Shown here: one piece after another, positions 5,496 to 5,935 of the stretch
Numbering within the stretch: position 1 is the first letter of the stretch
How the letters are laid out: every line of letters begins with the position of its first letter
The notes under the pieces: model-generated
Seen by the model: the letters and a program-made list of their open reading frames with translations, nothing else
Databases searched by the model: none
Told to the model about the DNA's origin: nothing
Source of the DNA: a bacterium
GTDB lineage: Bacteria; Armatimonadota; Fimbriimonadia; Fimbriimonadales; JBAXQP01
Assembly (NCBI GenBank): GCA_037131655.1
Contig: JBAXQP010000173.1
Coordinates: forward strand, 1 to 5,935
Direction: 5' to 3'
Length of the DNA stretch: 5,935 nucleotides
Program-made: the position numbers and the translations under genes

Positions 5496-5518
5496 ATGCC
5501 GATATGAATTGTTAGGAT

Positions 5519-5524
5519 GAGGTG
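5519..5524 (+). promoter_or_regulatory. Ribosome binding site of the oxidoreductase gene
   Basis: GAGGTG lies 9 nt before the ATG at 5534 and supports that start over the two upstream ATGs (5469 and 5504), both of which hit stops within 13 codons. Confidence 0.7.
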
Positions 5525-5533
5525 AATTCAGAC

Positions 5534-5935
5534 ATGAGTAAAGTCAAGTTAGCCATTATTGGCTGTGGCGGAATGGCCGGATCTCACGTTAACGGCTTAA
5601 AAGCTTTGTGGGAAGCTGGTTTAAAGGATATTGAAGTCGTAGCTTGCTGTGATATGGCAGTGGATAAAGCGCAAGCGATGGCAAAGGATCTGGCGGCATT
5701 TCAGGGTACAACCCCGGCCGTCTTTAGCGATATGGATGAAATGCTGGCGAAGGCGGGGGATGTCAACGCGGTTGATATCTGCACCCTTCACCGCAATCAC
5801 CATGGCATCGCTAAAGCCTGTTTTGAGGCTGGCAAGCATGTAACGATGGAAAAGCCCCTGGCGCTGACCCTGCGCGCAGGCAAGATTATTTTGGATGCGG
5901 CCGATAAAGCCGGTACAGTATTCCAGGTTCTGGAG
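5534..5935 (+). CDS. Gfo/Idh/MocA-family NAD(P)-dependent oxidoreductase, N-terminal part (runs off window)
   Basis: The window holds 134 codons, about one third of a usual 340-400-residue family member. A Rossmann fold is clear: the first beta strand and dinucleotide loop read 'LAIIGCGGMAGSH' (G10-C-G12-G13), and D40 at the end of the second strand ('VVACCD') suggests binding of the NAD ribose. The 'VDICTLHRNHHGIAKACFEAGKHVTMEKPLA' region (in two parts, about 80-98 and 99-110) holds the family's E106-K107-P108 motif, whose lysine is catalytic in relatives. These enzymes oxidise or reduce sugars, inositols and related compounds. The substrate is set by the C-terminal domain, which is missing. 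It is divergent from the pspA-like gene with its own promoter, so I see no functional tie to it. Codons look more GC-rich at third positions than in the membrane genes. Confidence 0.9.
   Translation, partial: MSKVKLAIIGCGGMAGSHVNGLKALWEAGLKDIEVVACCDMAVDKAQAMAKDLAAFQGTTPAVFSDMDEMLAKAGDVNAVDICTLHRNHHGIAKACFEAGKHVTMEKPLALTLRAGKIILDAADKAGTVFQVLE

Noticed and set aside
5469..5507. Short plus-strand frame (12 codons) before the oxidoreductase gene as a leader peptide
   Set aside because: It overlaps the predicted -10 element and begins upstream of the likely transcription start, so it would not be translated from that promoter.

Overview
The window is bacterial chromosomal DNA: short gaps, Shine-Dalgarno-led genes, sigma70-like promoters and bacterial protein families throughout. 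I see no phage, IS, tRNA/rRNA or CRISPR sequence. The taxon cannot be read directly. A PspA/Vipp1-like protein, a J-like protein of the 'DPxxFPEGSEE' type, Gly-rich lipoproteins and a Gfo/Idh/MocA oxidoreductase together suggest an environmental non-proteobacterial lineage. Armatimonadota is my tentative guess, from memory of similar proteins and not from a search.

Layout. (1) Positions 1-102, minus: the first 34 codons of a lipoprotein with a poly-glycine stretch, with its own TG-extended -10 promoter. (2) Positions 248-4376, minus: six tightly packed genes. In transcription order they are a two-TM coiled-coil membrane protein, a J-like protein, an ABC ATPase, a CPBP (CAAX-protease-like) membrane protein, a TPR lipoprotein and a small four-TM membrane protein. 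Gaps run from a 4-bp overlap to 24 bp, so this is almost certainly one operon. (3) Positions 4377-4508: a 132-bp spacer with a strong hairpin. (4) Positions 4509-5306, minus: a PspA/IM30 (Vipp1) family protein with a promoter at 5342-5370. (5) Positions 5307-5533: a divergent intergenic region. (6) Positions 5534-5935, plus: the start of a Gfo/Idh/MocA-family oxidoreductase with its own promoter.

The most interesting reading is that genes 2-4 form one membrane-maintenance or envelope-stress module. PspA/Vipp1 would coat membranes. The next gene adds a membrane-anchored coiled coil. The J-like protein begins with a PspA-like amphipathic helix and has lost the HPD motif needed to stimulate DnaK. 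An ABC ATPase with no permease beside it, an intramembrane-protease-family protein and an outer-envelope TPR lipoprotein complete the set. A dyad across the pspA -10 element and a hairpin between pspA and the operon give possible control points. Family assignments rest on visible motifs. The shared function of the module is inference.
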